Both the position numbers and the translations under genes were made by a program. From Saccharopolyspora erythraea (GTDB taxonomy: Bacteria; Actinomycetota; Actinomycetes; Mycobacteriales; Pseudonocardiaceae), in assembly GCF_018141105.1 (NCBI RefSeq), contig NZ_CP054839.1:3100001-3164000 (forward strand): 64,000 nucleotides of DNA, read 5' to 3'. The notes beneath the pieces are model-generated. The model was given only the letters and a program-made list of their open reading frames with translations, searched no databases and had not been told where the DNA came from. Every line of letters starts with the position of its first letter. Positions within the stretch are counted from its first letter, which is position 1. Below, one piece after another: positions 1 to 9,190 of the stretch.

Positions 1-1047
1 CGTGAGATGCGAGCCCCGGCCCAGGAGATCCACATGGGCAACGCCGGCACGCCGATCCGGTTGCTGATCTCAATGGCGAGTCTCGCTCAGGGCACGACGA
101 CGCTCACCGGGAACGAACGCATGCAGGAGCGGCCCATGGGGCATCTGCTGGAGGCATTGGCTCCGCTCGGCGTTTCCGCCCTGTCCGTGCGCAGGAATGG
201 ATCACCGCCGATCATGATCGAGGGCCCGAGTCTCGACGGCGGTACCACCGGCATCCACGGCACCGTTTCCAGCCAGTTCACCACGAGCCTGCTCATCACC
301 GCTCCGCACGCGGGCAACGACGTCGACATAACCCTGCTCGACGACCTGGTCTCGAAGCCCTACGTCGACATGACGGTCGCCGCCATGCGGCGCACGGGAG
401 TCACCGTCGACCGCCGTGGGTACGAGTACTTCTCGGTCAAGGCAGGTCAGCAGTACCAGGGCGGAGACATCACGGTCGAGCCGGACGCGTCCGGGATGTC
501 GTACTTCCTCGCGGCGGCGGCCATCACTGGCGGGCGGGTGCGCATCCCCGGCATCAACGGTGACTCCGCTCAGGGTGATGTCGGACTGGTCAGCGCGCTG
601 GTGAAGATGGGGTGTCGAGCCGACGTCACGGCGGACAGCATCACCCTCGAGGGCGGCAGCTTGACCGGCATCGACATCGACATGTCGAACATGCCCGACG
701 TCGCGCCGACCCTTGCCGTCGTTGCAGCGTACGCCCAGGGCCGCACCCACATCACCGGGATCGGGAACCTGCGTGTCAAGGAGTGCGACCGCATCGACGC
801 GGTCAGCACGGAGCTCAGCAAAATGGGTGTCAATGTCGACACCACGATCGACACGATGACGATCCGGGGCGGCGGCGAACCCAAGGGTGCCGTCATCGAC
901 ACCTACGACGATCACCGCATCGCTATGGCGTTCGCGATCGCCGGATTGCGCACGCCGGGTGTGGTCATCCGAGACCCGGGGTGCGTGCGCAAGTCCTTCC
1001 CGTCCTTCTGGCAGCGCCTCGACGATCTGCGCGGGAAGAGCTCGTGA
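1..1047 (+). CDS. AroA (EPSP synthase)-family enolpyruvyl transferase, 5' end outside window; candidate arsenoenolpyruvate synthase
   Basis: The frame is open from the first base, so the N-terminus lies upstream of the window. Family motifs are visible: [10 protein letters not shown] (PEP/glyphosate loop), [14 protein letters not shown] with the catalytic Asp, RVKECDR with the Lys-Glu pair, and DDHRIAM near the end. Leu replaces the Pro that follows the loop Arg in E. coli AroA, as in class II-like enzymes. Its stop overlaps the iPGM-like gene by 4 bp and a polyketide synthase follows, so this is not a shikimate operon. In the arseno-organic clusters of Streptomyces, a divergent AroA is proposed to join arsenate with an enolpyruvyl donor. 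That role is inferred from neighbours; the family assignment is firm. A resistant copy of ordinary AroA is the alternative. Confidence 0.88.
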   Translation, partial: REMRAPAQEIHMGNAGTPIRLLISMASLAQGTTTLTGNERMQERPMGHLLEALAPLGVSALSVRRNGSPPIMIEGPSLDGGTTGIHGTVSSQFTTSLLITAPHAGNDVDITLLDDLVSKPYVDMTVAAMRRTGVTVDRRGYEYFSVKAGQQYQGGDITVEPDASGMSYFLAAAAITGGRVRIPGINGDSAQGDVGLVSALVKMGCRADVTADSITLEGGSLTGIDIDMSNMPDVAPTLAVVAAYAQGRTHITGIGNLRVKECDRIDAVSTELSKMGVNVDTTIDTMTIRGGGEPKGAVIDTYDDHRIAMAFAIAGLRTPGVVIRDPGCVRKSFPSFWQRLDDLRGKSS

Positions 1048-2624
1048 CACGGCGAGGCGGAGTACTGCTGGTCCTCGATGGTTGGGGCCACGCGCCACCG
1101 GGGCCCGACAATGCCATCGATGCGGCCAGCACGCCGTTCCTGGACGAGTTGCTGCGGTCCTGTCCGGGCCCGCTGCTGGAAGCGTCGGGACCGGCCGTCG
1201 GCCTGCCGGATGGCGTGGTCGGCAACTCGGAGATCGGCCACCTCGTGATCGGGGCAGGTCGGCCCCTGGCCTATGACAGCCTGCTGGTTCAGCGCCAAGC
1301 CGAGTCCGGCGAGCTGCGCACCAACCTGATGCTGCGGGAGGCATGCGCGCAACTCGCGGGAACCGGTGCGGCGCTGCACCTGATCGGGCTGTGCTCGGAC
1401 GGACGGATTCACTCCGACATCGAGCACTTCTCCGAACTGTTGCACGCAGCTTCGGATGCCGGCCTCGGCGACGTGTGGCTGCATGCCATCACCGATGGCC
1501 GCGACGTCGCCGACGGGACCGCCGGCGGCCACCTGGCACGCCTGATGGCGATGTCGGACTCGGCAGGAGTCGGCCGGTTCGCCACGGTAATCGGGCGGAA
1601 CTACGCGATGGACAAGAGCGGCAAGGCGGAGTTGACCGATGCCGCAACCCGGCTGCTGATCGACGGCCAGGGGGAGACCACGGCGCCGGACGCCATCTCG
1701 GCCGCCGTCGGGCCCGGTGACTCGTCCCTGCCTCCTACCGTCATCTCGGTAGCCGGTGGGGCGTTCACCGGTGTCCGCGATGGGGACGTGATCCTGTTCG
1801 CGAACTTCCGCAGCGATCGGACGGCACCGCTGGTTGACATGGTCGCCGAGCGCTTGTCGACCAGCGGACGCGCAGGAGTGCGTCTGCTCAGCCTCGCGCA
1901 GTACGACACCCGCACGCCTGTCCCCGCTCTCGTGCCACGCGCGGACGCGTCGGGTGGTTTGGCGGACGCCCTGGAGGCAGTCGGCGCCCGATCCGTGCGC
2001 ATCGCCGAACGGGAGAAATTCGAGCACGTGACGTTCTTCATCAACGGCCGGGACTCCCGTTCCCGTCCTGTCGAGGAACACCAGTGCGTGCCGTCGGCAG
2101 ATGGCGAAGACTACGTCGCCAGGCCAGAGATGAACGTCGAAGGTGTTGCCCAGCACGTCGTCGACGCTGCGGCACGTGATGACGTGGCATTGGTGATCGC
2201 CAATCTGGCCAACATCGACGTCGTCGGCCACACCGGGGACTACGCGGCGACGGTCCGTGGCACCGAGGCCGTGGACCTGGCCGTCCGGCGGATCTGCCAG
2301 GAGGCCCGTGCGAAGGGCCGCTGGGTTCTGCTCGTCGGGGACCACGGAAACGGCGAGCAGATGTCGCAACGCGGTGACGACGGGACGAGCCGACCGTATG
2401 GGGGACACACCCACAACAAGGTCCCTTGCCTACTGGTTCCCGCGCACAACGGGGCGCCGGGACTGGTGCGTACCGGTGTTCAACCGCGGTTGCCGTCCGT
2501 GGCGCCAACCGTGCTGGATCTCCTCGGAATTCCGCAGCCGGACGAGATGTCGGAGCCGTCTCTCCTGCACGTCGCCGGGCGCTCCGAAAGCCATGCGTCT
2601 CCGTCTGTGGCAATCACGAACTGA
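1044..2624 (+). CDS. iPGM-family (cofactor-independent phosphoglycerate mutase) homologue; candidate arsonopyruvate mutase
   Basis: 526 residues, starting at a GTG that overlaps the upstream stop (GTGA). Length and motifs fit the alkaline-phosphatase-superfamily mutases with two Mn ions: LDGWG near the start, catalytic Ser62 in [58 protein letters not shown] and GGHTHNKVP. All metal ligands and the nucleophile appear intact, so it is probably active. Translational coupling to the AroA-like gene suggests consecutive steps. In Streptomyces arseno-organic clusters the equivalent protein is proposed to convert arsenoenolpyruvate to arsonopyruvate, in analogy to PEP mutase. Substrate is inferred from context; a glycolytic mutase would not be expected in this operon. 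Confidence 0.88.
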   Translation: MTRRGGVLLVLDGWGHAPPGPDNAIDAASTPFLDELLRSCPGPLLEASGPAVGLPDGVVGNSEIGHLVIGAGRPLAYDSLLVQRQAESGELRTNLMLREACAQLAGTGAALHLIGLCSDGRIHSDIEHFSELLHAASDAGLGDVWLHAITDGRDVADGTAGGHLARLMAMSDSAGVGRFATVIGRNYAMDKSGKAELTDAATRLLIDGQGETTAPDAISAAVGPGDSSLPPTVISVAGGAFTGVRDGDVILFANFRSDRTAPLVDMVAERLSTSGRAGVRLLSLAQYDTRTPVPALVPRADASGGLADALEAVGARSVRIAEREKFEHVTFFINGRDSRSRPVEEHQCVPSADGEDYVARPEMNVEGVAQHVVDAAARDDVALVIANLANIDVVGHTGDYAATVRGTEAVDLAVRRICQEARAKGRWVLLVGDHGNGEQMSQRGDDGTSRPYGGHTHNKVPCLLVPAHNGAPGLVRTGVQPRLPSVAPTVLDLLGIPQPDEMSEPSLLHVAGRSESHASPSVAITN

Positions 2625-2636
2625 GGAACTGTGAAC

Positions 2637-5600
2637 ATGCGCAGCAACAGGAGCGGGTGGGCCGATCATCAGGCGGAGGCCACCCCGGAAGGCGTCGACC
2701 CCATCGCTGTCGTCGGTATGGCCGGACGATTCCCAGGTGCCGCCGACCTCGCGGAATTCTGGCAGCAGCTGTGCGCGGGCTCGGACGCGATCACCGAGAT
2801 CCCGAAAGACCGCTACGACGTGGACGCGATCTACGAACCCGCTCCGTCCTCACCGGGCCGGACGAGCAGCCGATGGGGTGGCTTCCTCGAACGCATTGAC
2901 GAGTTCGACGCCACCTTCTTCGGGATTTCGCCACGCGAGGCGACGCGTGTCGACCCGCAGCAGCGGCTTCTGCTCGAGGTCGCGTACGAGGCATTCGAGG
3001 ACGCCGGAGTACCGGTCGACGGGATCGCCGGGTCCGACACCGGTGTCTTCGTCGGCCAGCAGGGTGGCGAGTACTGGCACCTGCAGTACCAGAACAGGGA
3101 ATCGCTCGAGTTCTACGGTCTGATCGGGTCGGCTGCCCGTGCGATGACCTCGGGTCGGCTGGCGTTCAGCTTCGACCTCCGCGGCCCGACGCTCACCGTG
3201 GACACCGCATGTTCGTCCTCGCTGACCGCGGTCCACCTCGCCGCGCAGGCCATCCGCTCCGGTGAGTGCGAGATGGCGCTGGCGGGCGCGGTGAACATGG
3301 TCCTGCTGCCGGAAGAGGGAACGATCTACTCCGGCGCCGGAATGCTCGCCGGCGACGGGCGATGCAAGTTCGGCGACGAGGCTGCGGACGGGTTCGTCCG
3401 CAGCGACGGCATCGGAGCGGTGATTCTCAAGCCCCTGTCCCGAGCCCGGGCGGACGGCGACCGGGTTCGAGCGGTGATCCTGGGCAGTGCCGTGGGCAGC
3501 GACGGCAGGAGCAACGGTTACCTGGTGACCCCCAGCGAGGAAGGGCAGCAGGGCGTTCTGAGCCGCGCTTACCGGCAAGCCGGAGTCAACCCCGCGGACG
3601 TCGCTTACGTCGAGGCCCACGGTACTGGGACAGCGGTAGGTGACGTTGTCGAACTGCAAGCGTTGGGCGCGGTGCTCGGGGCGGGGCGTCCCGCGGAGCA
3701 GGAATGCCTTGTTGGCTCGGTCAAGACCAACATCGGCCACGCTGAGGGCGCAGCCGGTATCGCCGGCTTCATCAAGACAGTCCTTTGCCTCGAGCACGGG
3801 GAGGTGCCCCCGAACCTGCACCGGCACACCCCGAACCCCGCTGTCCCGTGGAGCGAGCTTCCGTTCCGACTGCCGAACGCACGAACGCCGCTTCCCGCGA
3901 GAGGACGTCGGACGTTGGCGGGCGTTAGCAGCTTCGGCCTCACCGGTGTGAACGCGCACGTCGTTCTCGCGACTCCGGAGTCACCGGCTGGCGTGGAATC
4001 GGAAAAACAGAGCCAGACCCGCGTGGAGCACCGCGCCGCGTTGTTGCCCGTCTCCGCCTCGACGCCAGAGGCATTGCGGCAACTCGCCGGGCGCTATGCC
4101 GACTCCCTGGACTCACGTGCACGCACCGCCGGGGACTGGCTCGACATCTGCTACAGCGCAGCGGTGCGCCGTCAACATCAAGATGTGCGCCTGGCCGTAC
4201 CTGCGGCGTCGGCGTCCGAGGCGGCCGCCGCGCTGCGCGGGTTCGCCGAAAACGGTGACGCACCGGGGCTGCCGTATGCCGAGTACGTGGGTGAAGACCG
4301 TCCGCGAATCGCCTTCGTGTTCCCGGGGCAGGGATCGCAGTGGATCGGGATGGGCCGGGAACTCCTCGACTCGGAGCCAGTCTTCCGATCGGCATTGCGC
4401 GAGTGCGACCAGGTGATCAGGGCAGAAGCGGGCTGGTCGGTCATCGAACTCCTGCGCACCGCCGACGCTGGCCGGTTCGCGGAGCTCGATGTCATCCAAC
4501 CCACGCTGTGGGCGATGGAGGTCGGCCTGGCCGCGCTGTGGCGGTCCTGGGGCATCGAGCCCGACGTGGTGCTCGGCCACAGCATGGGGGAGGCGGCGGC
4601 GAGCTACGTCGCGGGCGCGCTCAGCCTCGCCGATGCGGGAGCGGTGATCTGCCGGCGAAGCGCGATCGCCAAGCGGCTGAGCGGGCAGGGCACGATGGCG
4701 TGGGTGGAACTTTCGGCCGCGGCAGCCGCCGAAGCCATCGCCGGACACGAGGATCAGGTCTCCATCGCCGCCGCGAACAGCCCGACCTCCACGCTGCTGT
4801 CGGGCGAGCGCAGAGCACTTTCCACGATCCTCGCCGCACTGGACGAGCAGGACGTGTTCAACCGCTGGATCAACGTGGACTTCGCCTCGCACGGACCGCA
4901 AGTCGACAGCATTCGCGAGGAACTGCTCACCGCGTTGGCCGACATCACCCCCGGGTCAGGTTCCATCCCGATCCACTCGACCCTGCTGAAAGAGGTCATC
5001 GACGGGGCGGGGCTCGATGCGGCGTATTGGGCGCGCAACATCCGCGAGCCCGTCGACTTCGTCGGCGTCGTGCTCGGCGAGCTCGAACGCGGTGACACCG
5101 TGTTCATCGAGATCAGCCCCCACCCGGTGCTGGTCAACGCCATCGACGCGACCGTGTCCGCGCACACCGGCGTGGGCACTGCCATCGGTTCCCTCCGCCG
5201 AGAGGAGCCGGAGCGAGCAACGTTGCTCACCTCGCTCGGCAAGCTGCACACCCGCGGCGTACCGATCGATTGGGAGCGGGTGACGCCCGGAGGGCGATTC
5301 GTGCCGTTGCCGAAGTACCCGTGGCAACGCGACTCCTTCTGGGTGGATACCGCACCGCCCGCCGAAGACGCCAAGACGACTACGGCGCCAGCCGCACACC
5401 CCTTGCTCGGCGTCGAAGTGGCAGCCGAGCCAGGTAGCCGGTCGTGGGAAGGTCCGATCGATCTGGAGCGGAATTCCTACCTCCGCGACCACAAGGTCGA
5501 TGGCGCGATCGTCCTCCCGGGGGCCGCCTACCTCGAGTTGGCCACCGCGGGAGCGCACAAGATCCTCGGCCAGGTGCCGATCGCGGTCTGCGACATCCGG

Positions 5601-8600
5601 TTCCGCCACGCCGTCCTCCTCTCGGATGGCGAGGTGACGATCGTGCGCGTGACCCTCGCCGACCGCGGTGAGGATCTCCTGTTCCAACTGCGCAGCCGTA
5701 CTGATGCGGAGCAGGAATGGACACTGCACGCCGAAGCGCGGGTGCGTGCCATCCCGGACGCGGTGCGCGAACTGGACGGCTCCTTTACCGACATCAGTGC
5801 GCGGTGCCCGGAGTACCAGACGCGGGCGGACTTCTACCCGTGGCACGCCGACCTGGGAAACCAGTGGGACGGCGCGTTTCAGGCGATCGAGGAAGTGCGG
5901 CGAACCGACGGTGAAGCCCTGGCGCGGCTGCGATGCCGCGAGTCGATCCGGCCTACGTTCGACCACCACGAGTTCCATCCGGCGATCCTGGACGCAGTGG
6001 CCCATTCCCTGGTCGCGGCTCGCCCCGAGGTCGCACCAGGGCAGGACGCGCCCTTCGTTCTCGGGAGCATCGACGAGGCGCGGTTCTACCGCACGCCTGA
6101 ACCGGACCTGTGGGTCCACGTCCTCCTCGGTCGAACGGGCCGTGTCGACTCCTTCCAAGGAGACGTGCGCGTGTTCAACGGAGATCGACAGCTCATCGCC
6201 GAACTGCGCGGGCTGCGTCTTCAGTACCTGGCCGGCCATGCCCCCGAACCGCTCAAAGAGGTAGCGATGCCCCCCGTGAAGACGGCGACGAACGGCACAC
6301 CCACGTCCGGCGAACCTCAGCCCAGTGCTCGCGTTGCTCAGCACGACGATTGGCTCTACGAGCTGCGATGGCTGCCCAGCGAAGCAGCAGAAGCCGTAGC
6401 GACGTCCGCGAGCAGTGACGACGGTGTGTGGCTGGTGCTCGCCGACAGCGGGCCGACGGGCCGCGCCGTGGTCCAAGCGATGCAGGAGCGCGGGCACCGG
6501 GTGATCGCGGCTACCACTGCGGCCCGCACGGGGAAGACGAGTACCGACCGGTACCGGATCAACCCGGACTCGGTCGGCGGACTCGCCGAGGTCCTCAACG
6601 AGATCTCCGCGGAAGGCCCGCTGCAGGGCATCGTGCACATGTGGAGCCTCGACGCCACCCCACCCCTCGATGCGACGTCCGCCGAAATCGGACGTGCCCG
6701 AACCTTCGCCTGCCACAGCGTCGTCAACCTCGTGCAGGCGCTGGAAACGGCAGGTCTCGTCAGCAAGCCCCGCTTGTGGCTGGTGAGTCGAGAGAGCCAG
6801 CAGGTCACCCAGGACGATGTCGTCACCGCGCCGTTCCAAGGCACGCTGTGGGGCCTGGGACGGACCATCACAGCCGAACACCCGGAGCTGCAGACGGCCC
6901 TGGTGGACATCGACCAGGCCGCCGACAGCATCCCCGCCTTGGTCGAGCAGCTGCTGCGTCCCGATGACGAAGACCAGCTCGCCCTCCGCGACGGTCGACG
7001 GTTCGCTGCGCGGCTAACCCGACGTGCTACTGGCGCCGATGAGGTCCCGACTCCGCAGGCCAGCGAGGTCGTCATCCGCGCGGTGCATGCCGCGCTCGGC
7101 CAGTCGGCCACGAGCAACGAGGTCACGGGCGTCGTCGAGGCCGTAGGGAACGACGCTGCCGGCTTCGCCGTCGGTGACGAGGTCGCTTCCCTGACGGACG
7201 ACCCGGCGTCGCCGTACATCACGGCGGCTGCTTCCCGAGTCGCGCGCAAGCCGCGCGGGCTCAGCACTGCAGAGGCGGCGGCGGTCCCGTATGCGTCGCT
7301 GGCCGTCGCAGCCCGGGCTGACCGGGTCGGCGAGGCCATTTCAGGCGTACTCGAGCTGGCCGAACGGGACATCGTCCCGCCGTTGGAGCACGTGGAGATT
7401 TCCGCGACGGAAGCTTCCGATGCGATCCGGACGGCCGTGCGGCGAGCCGCTGGCGACCGGGTGCTGCTGTCCTTCTCCGAGACCGGGCGGACCTCGGTGC
7501 ACGCCCAGGGTGACGTGGTCCGGCCGGACGGAACCTACCTCGTCACCGGAGGGCTCGGCGGCATCGGCGCGACGTTGGCGAACTGGCTGGTCGACCAGGG
7601 AGCCCAGCACCTCCTGCTGACAGGTCGGACCCCGCTGCCGGCCGTCGACACCTGGGACACCGTCGGACCGAACGACCCGGTCGCGCCGAAGATCGCACTG
7701 CTGCGAAGCCTGGCCGACCGCGGTGCCGACGTCGAGTACGTCGCGGTCGACGTCGCCGATGCCAAAACCATGCGTGCGGTCCTCGACGAACGGAGCAATG
7801 CCGGAGAGCCGCCCCTGCGGGGCGTCCTGCACGCCGCTGGAGCCGTCGACTACATCGCGGTGCGGGAGCTGGAACCGACACAGCTCGACGAGCTCCTGCA
7901 CGCCAAGGTCTCCGGTGGGTGGAGCTTGCACAGCGTGGTCGAGGACAAGCAGCTGGACTTCTTCGTGCTGTTCTCCTCCGGCGCCACGGTGCTCGGCTCA
8001 CCCTTCCTCGGCGGGTACGCCGCGGGCAACGCCTTCCTCGACGCGCTCGCTCACCACCGCCGGGGGAAGGGCAAGCCCGCCCTGGTGATCAACTGGGGGT
8101 ACTGGGGCGGCGTCGGCATGATGGCCCGCAAGGCACGCGACGAGGGACGAAGCGTCCTGCCGCAAGGGATGTCGCACTTCAGTCCGGCCGAAGGCACGAC
8201 TGTGCTGAACGACCTTCTTCGCGGTGACCAGACACAAGTCGCCGTCCTGCGCGTCGACTGGCCGAGCTGGGCAGAGGCCTATCCCACCGCAGCAACCTCG
8301 CCGCACCTGCGAAGCCTGCTTGGTAGCGATCGCGGCTCCAGCCGAGTGCCACCAGCAGCCACGCCGGCAACCGCGATCCGATCAGTCCGGCTCGGCCCCG
8401 CTTCTCAGACGACCAACGGCGTGGAGTCGCCAGTACCCACGCAGAAAACCGCCGCCGGCACACCTGAGCCAGCGCAGCGGAGCAAGCCGACGGCGCCCAC
8501 ACCCGCAGTCGCGGAGTCGGTGGTGGCACCTGACGCCGGGGGTGAGCTGGAGGTGCGGTTGGTCGACTTGGCGGCGGCGGTGCTGGGGATGCGTGCGGAA

Positions 8601-9152
8601 CGGATCAATGTCGGGCTGCCGTTGAAGAAGATGGGCATGGATTCGTTGATGTTCATGGAGTTCCGCAATCGGGTGGAGCGCGAGTTCCAGGTGAAGCTTC
8701 CCGCGGTGAAGCTGTTGAACAACGGCTCCCTCAGCACCGTCGCGCAGAACATCCGCGCCGCGTCAGCCAGCAGCCACTCCACCGCTGCGAAACCGGCCAA
8801 CGGGCGAGCAACGGTGGCCGACACCGAACCGACCGCGTCGGCCAGCAGCACCCCGGCACCCGTGGGTCCCGTCACGAGCCAGCAATCCTCGGCAGAGGCA
8901 GGGCCTGACGCCGGGGGTGAGCTGGAGGTGCGGTTGGTCGACTTGGCGGCGGCGGTGCTGGGGATGCGTGCGGAACGGATCAATGTCGGGCTGCCGTTGA
9001 AGAAGATGGGCATGGATTCGTTGATGTTCATGGAGTTCCGCAATCGGGTGGAGCGCGAGTTCCAGGTGAAGCTTCCCGCGGTGAAGCTGTTGAACAACGG
9101 CTCCATCACCACTGTCGCCGAAAACATCCGCACCGCGGCACCGGCGGTCTGA
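2637..9152 (+). CDS. Iterative type I polyketide synthase KS-AT-DH-(remnant ER)-KR-ACP-ACP
   Basis: About 2170 residues; numbering here is from the GTG at 2631. GAGGA at 2623-2627 sits 9 nt before ATG 2637, so that start is preferred over the GTG. Domains: KS about 24-450 (Cys194 in DTACSSS, His330 in HGTGT, His370 in NIGH); AT about 560-860 (Ser651 in GHSMGE, FASH at 751-754); DH about 930-1220 (His954, Asp1121); structural KR half about 1255-1465; shortened ER-like stretch about 1480-1600; KR about 1635-1830 (GGLGGIGA, Tyr1796); two ACPs with GMDSL serines at 2005 and 2130. There is no thioesterase. A single reducing module with twin ACPs suggests iterative synthesis of a hydroxylated or unsaturated acyl chain, released by another protein, perhaps the KAS III-like neighbour. 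The AT motif FASH does not settle malonyl versus methylmalonyl use. Confidence 0.95.
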   Translation: MRSNRSGWADHQAEATPEGVDPIAVVGMAGRFPGAADLAEFWQQLCAGSDAITEIPKDRYDVDAIYEPAPSSPGRTSSRWGGFLERIDEFDATFFGISPREATRVDPQQRLLLEVAYEAFEDAGVPVDGIAGSDTGVFVGQQGGEYWHLQYQNRESLEFYGLIGSAARAMTSGRLAFSFDLRGPTLTVDTACSSSLTAVHLAAQAIRSGECEMALAGAVNMVLLPEEGTIYSGAGMLAGDGRCKFGDEAADGFVRSDGIGAVILKPLSRARADGDRVRAVILGSAVGSDGRSNGYLVTPSEEGQQGVLSRAYRQAGVNPADVAYVEAHGTGTAVGDVVELQALGAVLGAGRPAEQECLVGSVKTNIGHAEGAAGIAGFIKTVLCLEHGEVPPNLHRHTPNPAVPWSELPFRLPNARTPLPARGRRTLAGVSSFGLTGVNAHVVLATPESPAGVESEKQSQTRVEHRAALLPVSASTPEALRQLAGRYADSLDSRARTAGDWLDICYSAAVRRQHQDVRLAVPAASASEAAAALRGFAENGDAPGLPYAEYVGEDRPRIAFVFPGQGSQWIGMGRELLDSEPVFRSALRECDQVIRAEAGWSVIELLRTADAGRFAELDVIQPTLWAMEVGLAALWRSWGIEPDVVLGHSMGEAAASYVAGALSLADAGAVICRRSAIAKRLSGQGTMAWVELSAAAAAEAIAGHEDQVSIAAANSPTSTLLSGERRALSTILAALDEQDVFNRWINVDFASHGPQVDSIREELLTALADITPGSGSIPIHSTLLKEVIDGAGLDAAYWARNIREPVDFVGVVLGELERGDTVFIEISPHPVLVNAIDATVSAHTGVGTAIGSLRREEPERATLLTSLGKLHTRGVPIDWERVTPGGRFVPLPKYPWQRDSFWVDTAPPAEDAKTTTAPAAHPLLGVEVAAEPGSRSWEGPIDLERNSYLRDHKVDGAIVLPGAAYLELATAGAHKILGQVPIAVCDIRFRHAVLLSDGEVTIVRVTLADRGEDLLFQLRSRTDAEQEWTLHAEARVRAIPDAVRELDGSFTDISARCPEYQTRADFYPWHADLGNQWDGAFQAIEEVRRTDGEALARLRCRESIRPTFDHHEFHPAILDAVAHSLVAARPEVAPGQDAPFVLGSIDEARFYRTPEPDLWVHVLLGRTGRVDSFQGDVRVFNGDRQLIAELRGLRLQYLAGHAPEPLKEVAMPPVKTATNGTPTSGEPQPSARVAQHDDWLYELRWLPSEAAEAVATSASSDDGVWLVLADSGPTGRAVVQAMQERGHRVIAATTAARTGKTSTDRYRINPDSVGGLAEVLNEISAEGPLQGIVHMWSLDATPPLDATSAEIGRARTFACHSVVNLVQALETAGLVSKPRLWLVSRESQQVTQDDVVTAPFQGTLWGLGRTITAEHPELQTALVDIDQAADSIPALVEQLLRPDDEDQLALRDGRRFAARLTRRATGADEVPTPQASEVVIRAVHAALGQSATSNEVTGVVEAVGNDAAGFAVGDEVASLTDDPASPYITAAASRVARKPRGLSTAEAAAVPYASLAVAARADRVGEAISGVLELAERDIVPPLEHVEISATEASDAIRTAVRRAAGDRVLLSFSETGRTSVHAQGDVVRPDGTYLVTGGLGGIGATLANWLVDQGAQHLLLTGRTPLPAVDTWDTVGPNDPVAPKIALLRSLADRGADVEYVAVDVADAKTMRAVLDERSNAGEPPLRGVLHAAGAVDYIAVRELEPTQLDELLHAKVSGGWSLHSVVEDKQLDFFVLFSSGATVLGSPFLGGYAAGNAFLDALAHHRRGKGKPALVINWGYWGGVGMMARKARDEGRSVLPQGMSHFSPAEGTTVLNDLLRGDQTQVAVLRVDWPSWAEAYPTAATSPHLRSLLGSDRGSSRVPPAATPATAIRSVRLGPASQTTNGVESPVPTQKTAAGTPEPAQRSKPTAPTPAVAESVVAPDAGGELEVRLVDLAAAVLGMRAERINVGLPLKKMGMDSLMFMEFRNRVEREFQVKLPAVKLLNNGSLSTVAQNIRAASASSHSTAAKPANGRATVADTEPTASASSTPAPVGPVTSQQSSAEAGPDAGGELEVRLVDLAAAVLGMRAERINVGLPLKKMGMDSLMFMEFRNRVEREFQVKLPAVKLLNNGSITTVAENIRTAAPAV
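8529..8729 (+). repeat. First copy of a 201-bp identical direct repeat encoding the ACP core
   Basis: By eye every base from 8529 to 8729 matches 8904-9104, offset 375 bp (125 codons). Flanking linkers differ at once on both sides. The repeat covers the ACP helices and the phosphopantetheine serine, including synonymous positions, which points to recent duplication or gene conversion. Confidence 0.93.
8904..9104 (+). repeat. Second copy of the 201-bp identical ACP repeat
   Basis: Identical to 8529-8729; see that entry. The separating linker is rich in Ala, Thr, Ser and Pro, as expected for a flexible inter-ACP linker. Assembly errors from such a repeat are possible, so the ACP number should be confirmed with long reads. 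Confidence 0.93.
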
Positions 9153-9190
9153 CAGCGCTGTTCCGCTGGACCACAGGAAGGGCTGAGCTC

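Noticed and set aside
1..1047. Self-resistance AroA against a glyphosate-like product
   Set aside because: Leu after the loop Arg is normal in class II-like enzymes, and coupling to the iPGM-like gene argues for a pathway enzyme rather than a resistant target.
202..2414. Long minus-strand frames over the AroA-like and iPGM-like genes
   Set aside because: No family motifs; they mirror strongly conserved plus-strand genes.
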